This document shows positions 17,201 to 26,063 of a stretch of DNA of 64,000 nt, in pieces. This DNA is from Candidatus Caccoplasma merdavium (GTDB lineage: Bacteria; Bacteroidota; Bacteroidia; Bacteroidales; UBA11471). A model generated the notes under the pieces. That model searched no databases and was not told the origin of the DNA. It worked only from the letters and a program-made list of their open reading frames with translations. A program made the position numbers and the translations under genes. The stretch lies in contig DVLI01000010.1 in NCBI GenBank assembly GCA_018715595.1, positions 1-64,000 of the forward strand, given 5' to 3'. Each line of letters opens with the position of its first letter. Position 1 is the first letter of the stretch.

Positions 17201-17692
17201 TTATTTCATGCGGGCGGCGAAGGCGGCCATTTTTATGGCGGTGACGGCGGCTTCGTCGCCTTTGTTGCCATATTTGCCTCCGGCACGGTCGAGGGCTTGT
17301 TGTTTGTTGTTGGTTGTGAGAACACCGAAGATGACCGGTATGTCGAGTGTGGCGTTGAGGCGGGTCGTGCCTTCGGTGACGCCTTGGCACACATAGTCGA
17401 AGTGGGGGGTGTCGCCTTGTATCACGCAACCCAACACGATGACGGCGTCGGGACGGTAGTGGGCGGCGGTGCGTTGGGCTCCGAAGGTGAGCTCATAGGT
17501 CCCCGGTACATACTCGACGAAGATGTTTTCGGGTTTCACGCCGTGTTTTTCGAGGGTGTCGCAAGCCCCTTTGAGGAGTTGGCCGGTGATGTCGGCATTC
17601 CATTCGGCGCAAACGACGGCCACGCGCAGTTGCGGCGAATAGGGTACGGTGTTGTTGTCGCAGGCCGAGAGGTTCTGATAGGCTGTTGCCAT
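17201..17692 (-). CDS. ribH: 6,7-dimethyl-8-ribityllumazine synthase
   Basis: This enzyme carries out the penultimate riboflavin step: condensing 5-amino-6-ribitylaminouracil with 3,4-dihydroxy-2-butanone 4-phosphate. The start at 17692 gives 163 residues, matching the family. The motifs seen are [11 protein letters not shown] (substrate loop), [25 protein letters not shown] with the catalytic His, and [11 protein letters not shown]. The protein forms icosahedral or pentameric assemblies. A terminator-like hairpin lies between it and the TPR gene upstream. No FMN riboswitch was found. Confidence 0.96.
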   Translation of the reverse strand: MATAYQNLSACDNNTVPYSPQLRVAVVCAEWNADITGQLLKGACDTLEKHGVKPENIFVEYVPGTYELTFGAQRTAAHYRPDAVIVLGCVIQGDTPHFDYVCQGVTEGTTRLNATLDIPVIFGVLTTNNKQQALDRAGGKYGNKGDEAAVTAIKMAAFAARMK

Positions 17693-17727
17693 GACTTTTC
17701 TTGTTTTGGGTGAGGTGATTATACATA

Positions 17728-17756
17728 AAAAGGGTATCTCCACGAGGTACCCTTTT
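17728..17756 (-). terminator. Hairpin between the TPR gene and ribH
   Basis: A 9-bp stem AAAAGGGTA/TACCCTTTT with an 11-base loop is followed on the minus strand by TTTTT. It ends 36 bases before the ribH ATG. It could terminate the TPR transcript or attenuate ribH. Confidence 0.6.
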
Positions 17757-17776
17757 GGTGCGTTACGGCACAGATA

Positions 17777-18460
17777 TTAGAGTTTTGATTGTGCGCGTTC
17801 GATGTATTTGTCGATGTCGCGGGCAACCGACGAGGTGGCGTAGTCGTTCTTGATTTGGTTATAAAGGGCGAGGGCCTTGTTGTAGTTGCCCATGGCTTCG
17901 GCGATGGTGGCGGCCTTTTGCAGGTAGAACGGCGAGAAGAGCTCATTGCCGGCTTTTTTTGCGGCTTTCTCAAATGTCGACAGAGCTTCGCTCATTTGGT
18001 CCATGTTGGCGTAGCAGTTGCCAATCATGCCCAAGACGTTCGGCGAAACGAATTTGTCGTCGGCCTTGAATTTTTTGAAGTAATTGAGCGCTTCGCTGTA
18101 ATTGCCGAGGTTGAAGTGGCAGATGCCTGCATAGGCGGCAGCCAGATTGGCGGCGTCGGTGTGGGCGTAGTCGTCGACGATGGCTTCGAAGCCGATGTAG
18201 TCGGCGCCGTTACCGTTGAGGGCCAAGGCGAAGGAGTCGGTATCGAGGTAAAATTCTCCTTTGAACATCTCGGCATAGGCGTTTGCCTCGCGAGGTTCGA
18301 AATAGAAGTGACGCAATGCCAGCCATGCGCCTACGGCGATGACAATGACCAGTATCACGATGGAAATGCCTTTTTGGTTTTTCTCGATAAATTGTTCCGA
18401 AGAGGAGAGTACCTCGTTCACTTTATCGATTTCGTCGGGGGTGTTTTGTTTTTGTGCCAT
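17777..18460 (-). CDS. Membrane-anchored TPR protein (YfgM-like)
   Basis: This 227-residue protein has a cytosolic N-terminus of about 30 residues, one transmembrane helix (about 31-52, ISIVILVIVIAVGAWLALRHF) and a C-terminal periplasmic TPR array. The repeats include AAAYAGICHFNLGNYSEALNYF and ATIAEAMGNYNKALALY. The layout resembles YfgM, an ancillary partner of the Sec translocon and periplasmic chaperones, but identity with YfgM is not proven. It lies upstream of ribH and divergent from recF, each with its own TAnnTTTG element. Confidence 0.8.
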   Translation of the reverse strand: MAQKQNTPDEIDKVNEVLSSSEQFIEKNQKGISIVILVIVIAVGAWLALRHFYFEPREANAYAEMFKGEFYLDTDSFALALNGNGADYIGFEAIVDDYAHTDAANLAAAYAGICHFNLGNYSEALNYFKKFKADDKFVSPNVLGMIGNCYANMDQMSEALSTFEKAAKKAGNELFSPFYLQKAATIAEAMGNYNKALALYNQIKNDYATSSVARDIDKYIERAQSKL

Positions 18461-18503
18461 ATTTTTTTGTCGTTTTAATAGCAGGATAATTGATTTGAGC
18501 AGA

Positions 18504-18511
18504 CAAAAGTA
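18504..18511 (-). promoter_or_regulatory. -7 element of the TPR gene
   Basis: On the minus strand this reads TACTTTTG, 43 bases upstream of the ATG. Confidence 0.5.
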
Positions 18512-18628
18512 CGCTTTTATCTTTAATAATAAAAAAATCGACCCGTTTTTTTGCTTTTCCCGGTTGCAGATGAGGCGACAAACCCTATTTTTCTGGCGGG
18601 CAGCCGCGGTAAAATGAAAAAGTTTATG

Positions 18629-18636
18629 TACGTTTG
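18629..18636 (+). promoter_or_regulatory. -7 element of the recF operon
   Basis: TACGTTTG lies 24 bases upstream of the recF ATG at 18661. It overlaps a possible TTG start at 18634, which excludes that longer reading. Confidence 0.55.
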
Positions 18637-18660
18637 TGTCGTATAAAAAAGGTTTTCAAC

Positions 18661-19758
18661 ATGATTCTTTCCCGATTGTCGATTGTCAATTTCAAGAATA
18701 TCGCGCAGGCCGACCTGTCGTTTTCGCCCGGCCTTAATTGCTTTTTGGGGAACAACGGTATGGGGAAGACCAATCTCCTCGATGCGCTTTATTATCTCTC
18801 TTTCTGCAAGAGTTCTACGCTGCTGGTCGACTCGCAAAACATTCGCCACGGGGAGGATTTTTTCCTGTTGCAGGGCCTTTATGAGGGGGAGGGTGCCGTC
18901 GAAGAGATATATTGCGGCATGAAGCGGCGCCAGAAAAAGGTGTTCAAGCGCAACAAAAAGGAGTATGACCGGTTGGCCGACCACATCGGGCTTATCCCGC
19001 TGGTGATGATTTCTCCGGCCGATGCCGAGTTGATACAAGGCGGGAGCGAGGAGCGTCGCCGTTTTCTCGACATGGTTATTTCCCAGTTCGACAAAGCCTA
19101 TCTCGACAAGCTCATACGCTACAACAAGGCGCTCCTGCAACGCAATACCTTGCTCAAACAAGAGATGACCGACCCCGCCCTTTACGAAATCTGGGAGGAG
19201 CAGATGGCTTTTGCCGCGACCGACATTTACCGGGCGAGGAAAGCGTTCCTTTCTGCGTTTATTCCTGTCTTCCAGGAATTCTACGATGCCATTTCGGGCG
19301 GCGACGAGCCGGTGGGCATTACCTATGTGTCGCACATCGAGCGGGGCGACCTCCGCGATTTGTTGGCCGAGGTGCGGGAACGCGACCTCATACTGGGCTA
19401 CACCTCTCGCGGCGTGCACAAGGACGACCTCGAAATGATGCTCGGCGACTATCCGATGAAGCGCATCGGTTCGCAGGGGCAGAACAAGACGTTCTTGATT
19501 GCGTTGAAGTTGGCCCAGTTCGACTACCTCAGCCGCAACGGGCATACCCGTCCGCTGCTCCTGCTCGATGACGTCTTTGACAAGCTCGACGCCCGGCGCA
19601 TGGAACGCATCATTGCCTTGGTTTCGCAGGACCGCTTCGGGCAGATTTTTGTAACCGATACCAACCGGGAATATCTCGATGCCATCGTGCGCCGCACCGG
19701 AGGCGATTATCGCCTGTTCGAGGTTGAGAACGGCGATTTCAGCGTGATAGGAGAGTGA
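18661..19758 (+). CDS. recF: DNA replication and repair protein RecF
   Basis: This SMC-like ATPase loads RecA at gaps with RecO and RecR. The 365-residue protein starts MILSRLSIVNF. Walker A GNNGMGKTNLL is near residue 32, the signature-like region is IGSQGQNKTFLIALKLAQF, and Walker B is LLLLDDVFDKLD. All match RecF. ATG 18661 is chosen because the longer frame overlaps the promoter. It is followed after four bases by the DUF721/DciA-like gene, a common pairing around replication genes. Confidence 0.96.
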   Translation: MILSRLSIVNFKNIAQADLSFSPGLNCFLGNNGMGKTNLLDALYYLSFCKSSTLLVDSQNIRHGEDFFLLQGLYEGEGAVEEIYCGMKRRQKKVFKRNKKEYDRLADHIGLIPLVMISPADAELIQGGSEERRRFLDMVISQFDKAYLDKLIRYNKALLQRNTLLKQEMTDPALYEIWEEQMAFAATDIYRARKAFLSAFIPVFQEFYDAISGGDEPVGITYVSHIERGDLRDLLAEVRERDLILGYTSRGVHKDDLEMMLGDYPMKRIGSQGQNKTFLIALKLAQFDYLSRNGHTRPLLLLDDVFDKLDARRMERIIALVSQDRFGQIFVTDTNREYLDAIVRRTGGDYRLFEVENGDFSVIGE

Positions 19759-19762
19759 CCCC

Positions 19763-20053
19763 ATGCAACGGAAAGACCCCCAACGCCTCAGCGAGCTGCT
19801 CCCGCAGATTCTCTCCGACCTGCACATCGACCGCCGTCTCGACGAGACGCAGGCGGCGGTGTTGTGGCGCGAGATTTTCGGCCCGGCCGTTACCCAGTAC
19901 ACCACGCGGGTGCAGGTGAGGTCGGGGGTGATGTATGTCACGCTCTCCTCGGCCGTGTTGCGGAACGAACTGTTGAGCTGCAAAGCCTCGCTGTTGCAAC
20001 GGCTCAACGAGGAAATGGGGCGGAAGGTGATAAATGATATTGTATTCCGATAA
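19763..20053 (+). CDS. DUF721 (DciA-like) protein
   Basis: This is a 96-residue basic protein with the DUF721 core: an N-terminal helix, WREIFGPAVTQYTTRVQVRSG, then YVTLSSAVLRNELL. DUF721 proteins include DciA, which loads the replicative helicase in bacteria lacking DnaC. A helicase-loader role here is inference from family and from the tight coupling to recF. It is followed by the thioesterase gene after 15 bases. Confidence 0.88.
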   Translation: MQRKDPQRLSELLPQILSDLHIDRRLDETQAAVLWREIFGPAVTQYTTRVQVRSGVMYVTLSSAVLRNELLSCKASLLQRLNEEMGRKVINDIVFR

Positions 20054-20068
20054 TCCGACAGAAACGAT

Positions 20069-20497
20069 ATGACACAACAACCTCTATTCAAGCATACCGT
20101 GCCCGTTCAGGTGCGATTTAACGACATCGACCCGCTGGGGCATGTCAACAACTCGGTCTATTTCACCTTCTATGATCTCGGGAAAGTGAACTATTTTGCG
20201 GCTTTGCGCCCGCAGATGACGCAGCTGCAAGAGATTGACCTGGTGATTGCCAATGTGAATGCCAACTTCCTGCTGCCGATTTTTGTCCACGATGAGATAG
20301 CGGTGCAGACCACGACGCTCTCCATCGGGAACAAGAGCGTGAAACTTTTGCAACAGATTGTCGATGTGAAGACCGGGGCTGTGAAGGCCAATTGTGAAAC
20401 GGTGCTGGTGGGCTTCGATTTCAAGAGCGGGACGACCAAGGTCATTTCGCAGGAATGGCGTGAGGCCATCGAAGCCTATGAGGACCGTGCGTTTTGA
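20069..20497 (+). CDS. Acyl-CoA thioesterase, 4HBT hotdog family
   Basis: This 142-residue single-hotdog protein has the 4-hydroxybenzoyl-CoA thioesterase signature RFNDIDPLGHVNNSVYFTF, where the Asp is the catalytic residue, and a second strand pair KSVKLLQQIVD. It likely cleaves a cytosolic acyl-CoA or acyl-ACP of unknown identity. It is the third gene after recF and DUF721. A strong two-sided terminator follows, facing the glycine-lipid operon. Confidence 0.88.
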   Translation: MTQQPLFKHTVPVQVRFNDIDPLGHVNNSVYFTFYDLGKVNYFAALRPQMTQLQEIDLVIANVNANFLLPIFVHDEIAVQTTTLSIGNKSVKLLQQIVDVKTGAVKANCETVLVGFDFKSGTTKVISQEWREAIEAYEDRAF

Positions 20498-20510
20498 ACG
20501 GGGCTGTCCG

Positions 20511-20555
20511 AAAAAAAGCAGGCTTGTCTCCTACGGAGTCAAGCCTGCTTTTTTT
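20511..20555. terminator. Two-sided intrinsic terminator
   Basis: A 16-bp stem AAAAAAAGCAGGCTTG/CAAGCCTGCTTTTTTT has a 13-base loop, with A and T runs on both sides. It ends both the recF operon and the convergent gls operon. Confidence 0.92.
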
Positions 20556-20573
20556 CGATGAAATCGCGGTTTT

Positions 20574-21503
20574 TTATCGTTCGTATGTGTCGACGTGACG
20601 TTTCTTTTTTTCTTCGAGTATCTCGTCGATGGCGATGAGGATACCCGACTCTTCGACGTCGCCAAACTCGTCGTTGATGGCGGTGCCGAACATGCGCATC
20701 GTGGGCGACAGGCTCATGTAGCTGTTGACCAGCGGGGGAATGTTGAAGCCCAATGCGCGTACCTCCTGGTTGAGTATCTTATAATCGTCTTTGAACGAGT
20801 TCCCTTCGGGGAAGATGCGCCGCAACTCGTCATAGTCGCTGTTGGTTTCGAGCGGGGTGCGGGGCCATACGAGGTGCTCGGTGTCGGCAAAATGCTTGTT
20901 GAGGAAGTAGAGTATCATGTTGCGGCCCTTGACCGAGAAGGTGGGATACATGGTCACTTTGCCGAAGAAATATTTGATTTGCGGGTAGATGACGATAAGG
21001 GCTCCCAGCCCGTCCCACAGATTGTCGAGGGCGAAGAGCCCTTTGGCTCCGGCGCGGGTCGACTGGTATTCGACCGAGACAAACGAACGGCCCAACTCGA
21101 TGGTGTGGGGCATATATTCCTGAATGAATTTCGGCGAGAAGTCGAACATGTGGGCGATGGCGATAATGGGACGTCCTTCCTGGTCGTACCGCATGTTTTC
21201 ACCCAGGATAAAGCGGTATCCGCCGAGAATCTCTTTGGCGTCGGGGTCCCACACGATGAGTTGCTGACAGGGGGGCTCCATCGTGTCGTACATGTCGATG
21301 TCGGTCTCCTTCCCGGTACCTCCGCCGGCCGTCCGGAATGCGATTTCGCGCAACCGGCCTATCTCCTGCATGGTGTAGGGGGCATTCTTGTAGTCGACGA
21401 CATAGATTTCGTTTCCCCCCTTGTTGGTTGTGCGCAGAAAACGTTCGGGCGTGAGTTCGGCCTCTATTTTTTCTCGTTCAATGGGGGCAATGATTTCTTT
21501 CAT
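20574..21503 (-). CDS. glsB: Glycine N-acyltransferase of glycine-lipid synthesis (GlsB-like)
   Basis: This 309-residue protein belongs to the OlsB-type GNAT/hemolysin acyltransferases. Its N-terminal part carries VVDYKNAPYTMQEIGRLREIAFR, and its core has LGGYRFILG and ELGRSFVSVEYQ, which are family landmarks. In Bacteroides the equivalent enzyme (GlsB) transfers a 3-hydroxy-acyl chain from ACP to glycine, giving commendamide. It overlaps the upstream GlsA-like gene by four bases. The pairing of an N-acyl and an O-acyl transferase is the main reason for assigning glycine lipid rather than ornithine lipid. Substrate choice is inferred from the phylum. Confidence 0.85.
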   Translation of the reverse strand: MKEIIAPIEREKIEAELTPERFLRTTNKGGNEIYVVDYKNAPYTMQEIGRLREIAFRTAGGGTGKETDIDMYDTMEPPCQQLIVWDPDAKEILGGYRFILGENMRYDQEGRPIIAIAHMFDFSPKFIQEYMPHTIELGRSFVSVEYQSTRAGAKGLFALDNLWDGLGALIVIYPQIKYFFGKVTMYPTFSVKGRNMILYFLNKHFADTEHLVWPRTPLETNSDYDELRRIFPEGNSFKDDYKILNQEVRALGFNIPPLVNSYMSLSPTMRMFGTAINDEFGDVEESGILIAIDEILEEKKKRHVDTYER

Positions 21504-22348
21504 ATCCGTTTGGGTTTGTTTAGACTGTCTCTGATGCTATAAACTTGTTCTTTGACATATTGGGCCCACTCCATGCGGGTTTTGGAGTTGTCGAAGGTCT
21601 GCCACGGAATGGGTTTGCCAAAGTGTATGGTGAAGGTTTTCTTCTCGCTGCGGAACATCTCGTCGGGCAGGTAGATCAGCTCGATGTTGAATTTCAGCCC
21701 CAGTCGTTTGCGCCAACGGGCAAAGCGGTAGAAGAAAGATGAATTGTATCCTTCGAACCAGATGGGAATGATGTCGCGTTGGTATTGTACGCTTTTGGCG
21801 ATGAATGCCTTGTTCCAGGTGAGGTCTTTGATTTCGTTTCCTTGTCGGCGCGAAACGAGGCCGGCCGGGAAGACGGCCATCTGCCCGTTGCCTTCATAGG
21901 CTTTGCCCAGTGCGTCGGCCTTGTCCTTGTCTTGCTTGCCGTATTTGTTGATGGGCAGGAAATTGTCTGTCAGGGGCTCGATGGCCATGAGCAGGTCGTT
22001 GACGACAAACTTGATGTCGCGATTGTATTTCCGCCCCAGCACGGCGATGAGGGCTACGCCGTCGAGACCGCCCAGCGGGTGGTTCGAGGCAAAGATGAAA
22101 CGGCCTTTCTCGGGTATGTTCTTTTCTCCGTCGAGACGCACGGTGATGTCGAGATATTCGAGCAGGGTCTCGGCGAAGTCGACGCCGCGCACATGGGGGT
22201 AGGTCTTCAAGAAGCGGTTGATGCGGTCTTCCTGAATGGTGCGCTTGATGTAGTTGAAGACAAAACGCGGAATCTTTCGCGCGATTCGCGGCGATTTCTT
22301 TCTCACAACCTCTTCTACGTCAACGTATAAAATCTTTTTTTCGTCCAT
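21500..22348 (-). CDS. glsA: O-acyltransferase of glycine-lipid synthesis (GlsA-like)
   Basis: This 282-residue member of the PlsC/LPLAT family adds the second acyl chain to the 3-hydroxyl of N-acyl-glycine. The acyltransferase motif is NHPLGGLD (H and D four residues apart, catalytic), followed by VVNDLL, FLPINKYG and FPAGLVSRR. The C-terminal segment ends in IRDSLNKPKRI. It is the first gene of the two-gene operon, with a TATCTTTG element 21 bases upstream. The glsA/glsB unit lies head-to-head with the dcw cluster. Confidence 0.85.
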   Translation of the reverse strand: MDEKKILYVDVEEVVRKKSPRIARKIPRFVFNYIKRTIQEDRINRFLKTYPHVRGVDFAETLLEYLDITVRLDGEKNIPEKGRFIFASNHPLGGLDGVALIAVLGRKYNRDIKFVVNDLLMAIEPLTDNFLPINKYGKQDKDKADALGKAYEGNGQMAVFPAGLVSRRQGNEIKDLTWNKAFIAKSVQYQRDIIPIWFEGYNSSFFYRFARWRKRLGLKFNIELIYLPDEMFRSEKKTFTIHFGKPIPWQTFDNSKTRMEWAQYVKEQVYSIRDSLNKPKRI

Positions 22349-22368
22349 CGTTTACCTGGAAAAACGGA

Positions 22369-22376
22369 CAAAGATA
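22369..22376 (-). promoter_or_regulatory. -7 element of the gls operon
   Basis: On the minus strand this reads TATCTTTG, 21 bases upstream of the glsA ATG. Confidence 0.6.
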
Positions 22377-22542
22377 GTGATTCTTTATAGAATAAGACTT
22401 TTTAAATAAAGAAAAATGTATTTTTCAAACGGTTTTGCCCTCGTTTTGTGGATTTTGTCGCTTCTTGACGGGTGTGCATGACTGTTGAGAAAATTGTTGA
22501 AAAAAAAATAGAAAATATGGTGTGCGTCCGTGTTTTTCTTAC

Positions 22543-22550
22543 TACTTTTA
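22543..22550 (+). promoter_or_regulatory. Possible -7 element of the dcw operon
   Basis: TACTTTTA differs from TAnnTTTG only in its last base and lies 30 bases upstream of the rsmH ATG. The 230 bases between glsA and rsmH hold no mraZ and no other frame. Confidence 0.35.
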
Positions 22551-22579
22551 CCCACTAAAACATCTACTCGAACAAATTG

Positions 22580-23491
22580 ATGCAATCTTCTGTCTATCAT
22601 ATACCTGCACTGCTTGACGCCTGCATCGACGGATTGGCCTTGCGACCCGATGGCACTTATGTCGACGTGACCTTTGGCGGAGGCGGACATTCGCGGGCGA
22701 TACTCGACCGTCTGGGCGAGGGCGGGCATCTCTATGCTTTCGATCAGGACGAAGATGCGTGCGCCAATCGCATCGATGACCCCCGGTTCACCTTTGTGCG
22801 AAGCAATTTCTGTTTCCTCAAAAATTTCATGCGTTACCACGGCGTGGAGCAAATCGACGGTTTGCTGGCCGACCTGGGTGTCTCGTTTCATCACTTCGAC
22901 GCTTCGGAACGCGGATTCTCGTTCCGTCTCGACGGGGCGCTCGACATGCGCATGAACCGCCGTGCCCGCACGACGGCGGCCGATATTGTCGAAGAATACA
23001 CACAAGAGCAGTTGGCCGACCTGTTCTACCTCTATGGGGAGCTGCGCACGGCCCGTCGCATAGCCGAGGCGATTGTCTCGGCCCGACGCGTGCAGAAAAT
23101 CGACACGACCGCCCGGTTGGTCGATGTCGTCATGCCCTATATCGATAGACGTCAGGAGAAGAAAGAACTGGCGCAACTCTTTCAGGCGTTGCGCATCGAG
23201 GTCAACCACGAGATGGAGGCGTTGCGTCGCATGCTCCTCTCGGCCAGCGAACTGGTGCGTCCCGGCGGACGCATCGCGGTGCTTACCTACCATTCGCTCG
23301 AAGACCGCCTGGTGAAAAACTTTTTCAAGACCGGGAATTTCGAGGGCCGTGCCGAGAAAGATTTCTTCGGCCGCATCGAAGCTCCCCTGCGGCCGGTCAA
23401 CAACAAGGTGATTGTGCCCGATGAGGAGGAGGTGGCCCGTAACCCGAGAGCCCGCAGTGCCAAATTGCGCATTGCCGAAAAACCTGAATGA
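22580..23491 (+). CDS. rsmH: 16S rRNA (cytosine-1402-N4)-methyltransferase RsmH
   Basis: This enzyme methylates N4 of C1402 in the 30S P site using SAM. The 303-residue protein starts at ATG 22580 (a TTG directly before it is ignored). The SAM site is TFGGGGHSRAIL. DLGVSFHHFD, FRLDGALDMRMN and LTYHSLEDRLVKNFF are the conserved blocks. It opens the dcw cluster and overlaps ftsL by four bases (ATGA). The usual first gene mraZ is missing upstream. Confidence 0.95.
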   Translation: MQSSVYHIPALLDACIDGLALRPDGTYVDVTFGGGGHSRAILDRLGEGGHLYAFDQDEDACANRIDDPRFTFVRSNFCFLKNFMRYHGVEQIDGLLADLGVSFHHFDASERGFSFRLDGALDMRMNRRARTTAADIVEEYTQEQLADLFYLYGELRTARRIAEAIVSARRVQKIDTTARLVDVVMPYIDRRQEKKELAQLFQALRIEVNHEMEALRRMLLSASELVRPGGRIAVLTYHSLEDRLVKNFFKTGNFEGRAEKDFFGRIEAPLRPVNNKVIVPDEEEVARNPRARSAKLRIAEKPE

Positions 23492-23898
23492 GAGATATGG
23501 ACGAGAATCAAGAAACAAAAGAGAATATCCCGACCTCCGATGAGGCTTCCCTTTCCAAGACGCAGGTTCGTCTTGTGCATTTCATGAAAGAACTTTTCGA
23601 GGGAGAAATCGTGTCGTTCGATTTCTTCTATCGCAAGTGGAAGGCGTGTCTTATTCTGTTGATACTCTTGTTCTGCTACATCGGCAACCGGTATAGCTGC
23701 CATCGCAAAATGGCCGAGATAGAGCGGTTGCGCACGCGGGAGACCGAGCTGCGCTACGAGGCAACGACCTTATCGTCGGAGTTGACCGGCGTGAGCCGCC
23801 CTTCGCACATCGAGAAACTTTTCGAGGAGAGAGGGGTCGATATTCGTTCGGCCAAAACCCCTTCGTACACATTAAAACGGGAGTCTTATGACGAGTAA
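23488..23898 (+). CDS. FtsL-like cell division protein
   Basis: This is a 136-residue bitopic membrane protein. It has a cytosolic N-terminus of about 55 residues, one helix (about 52-70, ACLILLILLFCYIGN) and a short periplasmic coiled coil with REXELRYEATTLSSEL spacing. Sequence conservation in FtsL is poor, so the call rests on position between rsmH and ftsI, topology and size. It overlaps rsmH by four bases and ftsI by about ten, consistent with tight coupling. Confidence 0.82.
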   Translation: MRDMDENQETKENIPTSDEASLSKTQVRLVHFMKELFEGEIVSFDFFYRKWKACLILLILLFCYIGNRYSCHRKMAEIERLRTRETELRYEATTLSSELTGVSRPSHIEKLFEERGVDIRSAKTPSYTLKRESYDE

Positions 23899-26053
23899 GG
23901 GGTTGCATTTCAGATATTTGTTGATTGTCATGGCCATTGCTTTGGCGTGTGTGGCCATTCTCTTCAAGATGTCGCGTACGATCATCTTCGAACGGGCCCG
24001 GTGGCAGGCCAAGGCCGAAAAGCCGCTCTACGACACGGTGCCCGTCTATGCGACGCGAGGCAATATCTTGGCAGCCGATGGCCGCTTGCTGGCCACGACG
24101 ATGCCCCGTTATACGATGTATATGGATTTTGCGGCCGACGGCTTCAACCGCGATACCTTCAACCGCTATCTCGACCCCTTGTGCCGGGCGTTGGCCAAGA
24201 TGCCCGGTGACCGCACGGCCGAGGAGTACAAAGCCCATTTGCGCGCCGGCTTTTCGAGCCGTTACCGCCGTCACTACCGTCTCTCTTACAGCCGCATCTC
24301 CTATGTGCAGATGAAAGAGATTCTCGAATACCCTTTCTTCAATCAGAAAAACTCCAACAAGAGCGGCCTCGTGTTTGAAGAGCTGCTGAGCCGCGAACGG
24401 CCTTTCGGCCAGTTGGCCACCAGCACGGTGGGCAGTGTGTATGCCGCCCGTGAAGACGGGGAGAGCCGGGGCGGAGCCTCGGGCGTGGAGTTGGCCTGCG
24501 ACTCTTTGCTGCGGGGTACCAACGGCAAGCGGGTGCGTCAGCGCGTGCAGTGGCAGTGGGTCGAGGAGATTCTCAGCAAGCCGGTAGCCGGGAAAGATAT
24601 TCTCACGACCATTGACGTCGACATACAAGACATGGCCGAGTCGGCCCTGCTCGACAAACTGCAAGAGACGCAGGCCGATTACGGGGTGGCCATTATCATG
24701 GAGGTGGAGACGGGGGCCATACGCGCCATCGCCAACCTCGACCGTCAGGCCGACGGTTCCTACAAGGAGGGGGTAAACCATGCGGTGAGCGACCTCATCG
24801 AACCGGGCTCGACCTTCAAGACCGCTTCGATGATGGTGGCTTTGGACGCCGGCGTGGTGCGTCCCGATGATATTTTTTACGGTGAAAAGGGCAAGTTTGT
24901 CTATGCCCGTCAGCCGATGTATGACCACAACTATCGCAAGGGCGGATATGAAAATCTCACGGCGGCTCAGACCATCTGGTACTCGTCAAACATCGGTATC
25001 TCGAAAATCGTCTTGAAAGGGTTTGAGAACGACCCGCGGAAATTTGTCGACGGCCTTTATGCCATAGGACTCAACAAGAAAGTCGACCTGGGTATCCCCG
25101 GCGCCTTGGCTCCGGTCATCAAATATCCCGTGACGGCCGACGGCAAGCCCAATCCCGCCTGGTCGAAACTCTCCCTGCCCTGGATGAGTTTCGGGTATGA
25201 AGTGACGATTCCTCCCATCTATACCCTCATGTTCTATAATGGCATCGCCAATGGCGGTAAGATGATAAAGCCCTATATCATTGCCGGCGTCAGCGAAAAC
25301 GGCGATGTGGAAGAAGAGTTCGAGACCGAGGTGGTCACCCGGCAGATGTGCAAACCGCAAACGCTGAAAGAGATTCAGCAGATGCTGGCCGATGTCGTGC
25401 AGAAAGGCACGGCGCATGGCCGCAAGGCGGTAAGTTCGGACTATGTGCAGATTGCCGGGAAGACCGGTACGGCGCAAATCCACCAGGGGAAAGCCGGGTA
25501 TAAAGGCAACATCGTGCGCCACCGCGTATCGTTCTGCGGATATTTCCCGGCCGAGAATCCCAAATATTCGGGCATCGTGGTCGTGTCGGCGCCCCGCATC
25601 GGTTATCCTTCGGGCGGTACCATGCCCGGAGCCGTGCTCCGCACGGTGGCCGAGGAGATGTATGCCCGCGGTTTCCTCCCCGGTGAGGAAACCCTTGCTC
25701 CCGACACGGTCTTTGCCAAGATGCCCACCATCAAGAAAGGAAACCTCGAAGACGCGACCTATGTGTGCCGTCGCCTCTCTTTGCCCTTTGTGGCTCCCGA
25801 ACCGTCGGGCGAGAATGAAGACGACTGGGTGACCGTACGTTCGCACGACTATACCATTGTCATGAATCGCATCGAACCCAATCGCGTCACGGTGCCCGAT
25901 GTCGTGGGTATGGGAGCCCGCGATGCCATCTATCTGCTCGAACGGGTCGGCCTGCGGGTCAATGTCGAGGGACAGGGCAAGGTGGTGCGCCAGTCGTTGC
26001 CTGTGGGTCGCCGGGTCTATCGGGGAAACAAAATAACCATCATATTGAAGTAA
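23888..26053 (+). CDS. ftsI: Division transpeptidase FtsI (PBP3) with PASTA domain
   Basis: This class B penicillin-binding protein crosslinks septal peptidoglycan. The 721-residue protein has an N-terminal membrane anchor (about 8-28), a dimerisation/pedestal domain and a transpeptidase domain. The active-site motifs are STFK at 308-311 (nucleophile S308), SSN at 366-368 and KTGT at 525-528. A C-terminal PASTA domain follows (about 662-721, [19 protein letters not shown]). A PASTA domain on PBP3 is usual in Bacteroidetes and unlike E. coli FtsI. It is followed by murE after ten bases. Confidence 0.95.
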   Translation: MTSKGLHFRYLLIVMAIALACVAILFKMSRTIIFERARWQAKAEKPLYDTVPVYATRGNILAADGRLLATTMPRYTMYMDFAADGFNRDTFNRYLDPLCRALAKMPGDRTAEEYKAHLRAGFSSRYRRHYRLSYSRISYVQMKEILEYPFFNQKNSNKSGLVFEELLSRERPFGQLATSTVGSVYAAREDGESRGGASGVELACDSLLRGTNGKRVRQRVQWQWVEEILSKPVAGKDILTTIDVDIQDMAESALLDKLQETQADYGVAIIMEVETGAIRAIANLDRQADGSYKEGVNHAVSDLIEPGSTFKTASMMVALDAGVVRPDDIFYGEKGKFVYARQPMYDHNYRKGGYENLTAAQTIWYSSNIGISKIVLKGFENDPRKFVDGLYAIGLNKKVDLGIPGALAPVIKYPVTADGKPNPAWSKLSLPWMSFGYEVTIPPIYTLMFYNGIANGGKMIKPYIIAGVSENGDVEEEFETEVVTRQMCKPQTLKEIQQMLADVVQKGTAHGRKAVSSDYVQIAGKTGTAQIHQGKAGYKGNIVRHRVSFCGYFPAENPKYSGIVVVSAPRIGYPSGGTMPGAVLRTVAEEMYARGFLPGEETLAPDTVFAKMPTIKKGNLEDATYVCRRLSLPFVAPEPSGENEDDWVTVRSHDYTIVMNRIEPNRVTVPDVVGMGARDAIYLLERVGLRVNVEGQGKVVRQSLPVGRRVYRGNKITIILK

Positions 26054-26063
26054 AAGAGAGAGT

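Noticed and set aside
17693-17776. FMN riboswitch before ribH
   Set aside because: The region is under 90 bases and only holds a simple hairpin, far shorter than an FMN aptamer.
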